Positions 63,200-64,000 of a stretch of 64,000 bases of DNA are shown one piece after another. Positions within the stretch are counted from its first letter, which is position 1, and every line of letters begins with the position of its first letter. This DNA is from Echinometra lucunter (Eukaryota; Echinodermata; Echinoidea; Camarodonta; Echinometridae), in NCBI GenBank assembly GCA_029962745.1, contig CM057158.1, positions 4,576,492 through 4,640,491 on the forward strand, written 5' to 3'. The notes under the pieces were generated by a model. It was not told where the DNA came from, searched no databases, and saw only the letters and a list, made by a program, of their open reading frames with translations. Position numbers and translations under genes: made by a program.

Positions 63200-64000
63200 G
63201 TGTATTGATATTGGACAGTTCGCCTGCGATCGCGAGGATCCATAGCGCGCTTCATTCAATGTCAGAGATGTTAAGTGTTAACTACTTAGAAGCCCTACAG
63301 CTATCTTATCTTGTCTATATGGACTGTTTGTGCTAACATGTATAGTGTATACGAAGTATGTGTGTAAGCACAAACAGTGTACATTGCCAAGACAAGGTAC
63401 GGTATAGCCTGAGCATGTTGTGCATGATGGCAGTGTATGCTCGCGAGACCGAGAAATCACAGGCCGAAATAACCGGCATTAGGCCTCTGAAAACTGATTC
63501 TGAGTTTCAGAAATTAGTCCAAATGGAATATTATTGCTATTCTTCATGATTCAGGTGAGGGAAAATGTGTTCTTTGATGTTTAATTAGTTGAAAAAAATT
63601 CTTGAAGAATCCTCACTTTCCAGCAGGAATGGGAGGCGTTCTTCCCCTGCACCAGCGGCCTAGATAACTTGGTAGTGTGGTGGGTACACTGCGTGCACAT
63701 CATGAATCGTTCTTCGTGACCAGACATTTTCGGTTTATTTTCTACTCTGAAACTTTATCTTGGGATGTTTAAATTTAGCTGTGGTTGACTACATATGATC
63801 AAAAAAATTTATGGAATGTGCTGGATGCTGGTAAGGAAGTCTTGTGAACTTCTGCTGTGGAAATACTGTTTATATGTATTTGAGGAGAGTTTGTGTTTAC
63901 AACGTCAATACAAGCTCATCCTAAGGTGAGGGGCCGGGTCCTGGTCCGGCAATATTAAAAGACCTTTTGTCCCGTACTGATTTTTTTTTTTTTTTTTTTG
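63200..64000. other. Right flank of the Harbinger element
   Basis: No SLC7-type exon found. A short hairpin (ACTGTTTGTGCT at 63323 and AGCACAAACAGT at 63367) and a terminal T run. Confidence 0.5.

Overview
This is animal nuclear DNA, most likely from an echinoderm and plausibly a sea urchin. Three points support that: split genes with GT-AG introns, a BP10/SpAN-like astacin with EGF and CUB domains around a Thr-rich linker, and a dense load of short inverted-repeat elements, G/C homopolymer tracts and CGCTCGCTTCGCTCGC-type repeats. The species is inferred, not proven. Nothing looks bacterial, and there is no operon or CRISPR array.

Layout. 1-14.4 kb has no gene I can support; it holds repeats, two copies of a ~490-bp TTAA-flanked MITE, a large trinucleotide array and probably the 3' flank of the next gene. 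14.4-23.5 kb (minus strand) is a complete five-exon gene for an OSGIN-like FAD-dependent monooxygenase of about 524 residues. 23.5-36.06 kb is intergenic and repeat-rich. 36063-36562 is a 500-N assembly gap. 36.9-43.45 kb (plus) is an eight-exon astacin metalloprotease (catalytic domain, EGF, CUB, Thr/Pro/Gln-rich linker, CUB, CUB). Its splice sites and motifs are preserved, but several exons need single-base frame changes. Its 5' end (signal peptide and propeptide) is missing, perhaps in the gap. 43.45-48.85 kb is intergenic. 48.85-54.3 kb (plus) holds the first five recognisable exons of an SLC7-type amino-acid transporter that runs off the window.

54.93-63.2 kb is a PIF/Harbinger DNA transposon. 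It has inverted ends with the same 15-bp core, a Myb/SANT-like DNA-binding protein (plus, two exons) and a convergent three-exon DDE transposase (minus) with its catalytic acids present. A smaller hAT-like MITE with a perfect 8-bp target duplication sits inside it, just upstream of the Myb-like start codon. If the SLC7 gene continues past the window, the whole transposon lies in one of its introns.

The three host genes are unrelated in function and share no visible regulation. The most distinctive content is mobile: several TTAA-flanked elements, a fold-back family built from TTCGTTATTCCGAA-like units (two copies, one inside the transposon), a CACTA-ended element full of GGTGCAAA motifs, and a hammerhead-like RNA motif. 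All calls were made by eye from the sequence; exon borders are predictions checked only for splice signals, reading phase and family motifs.
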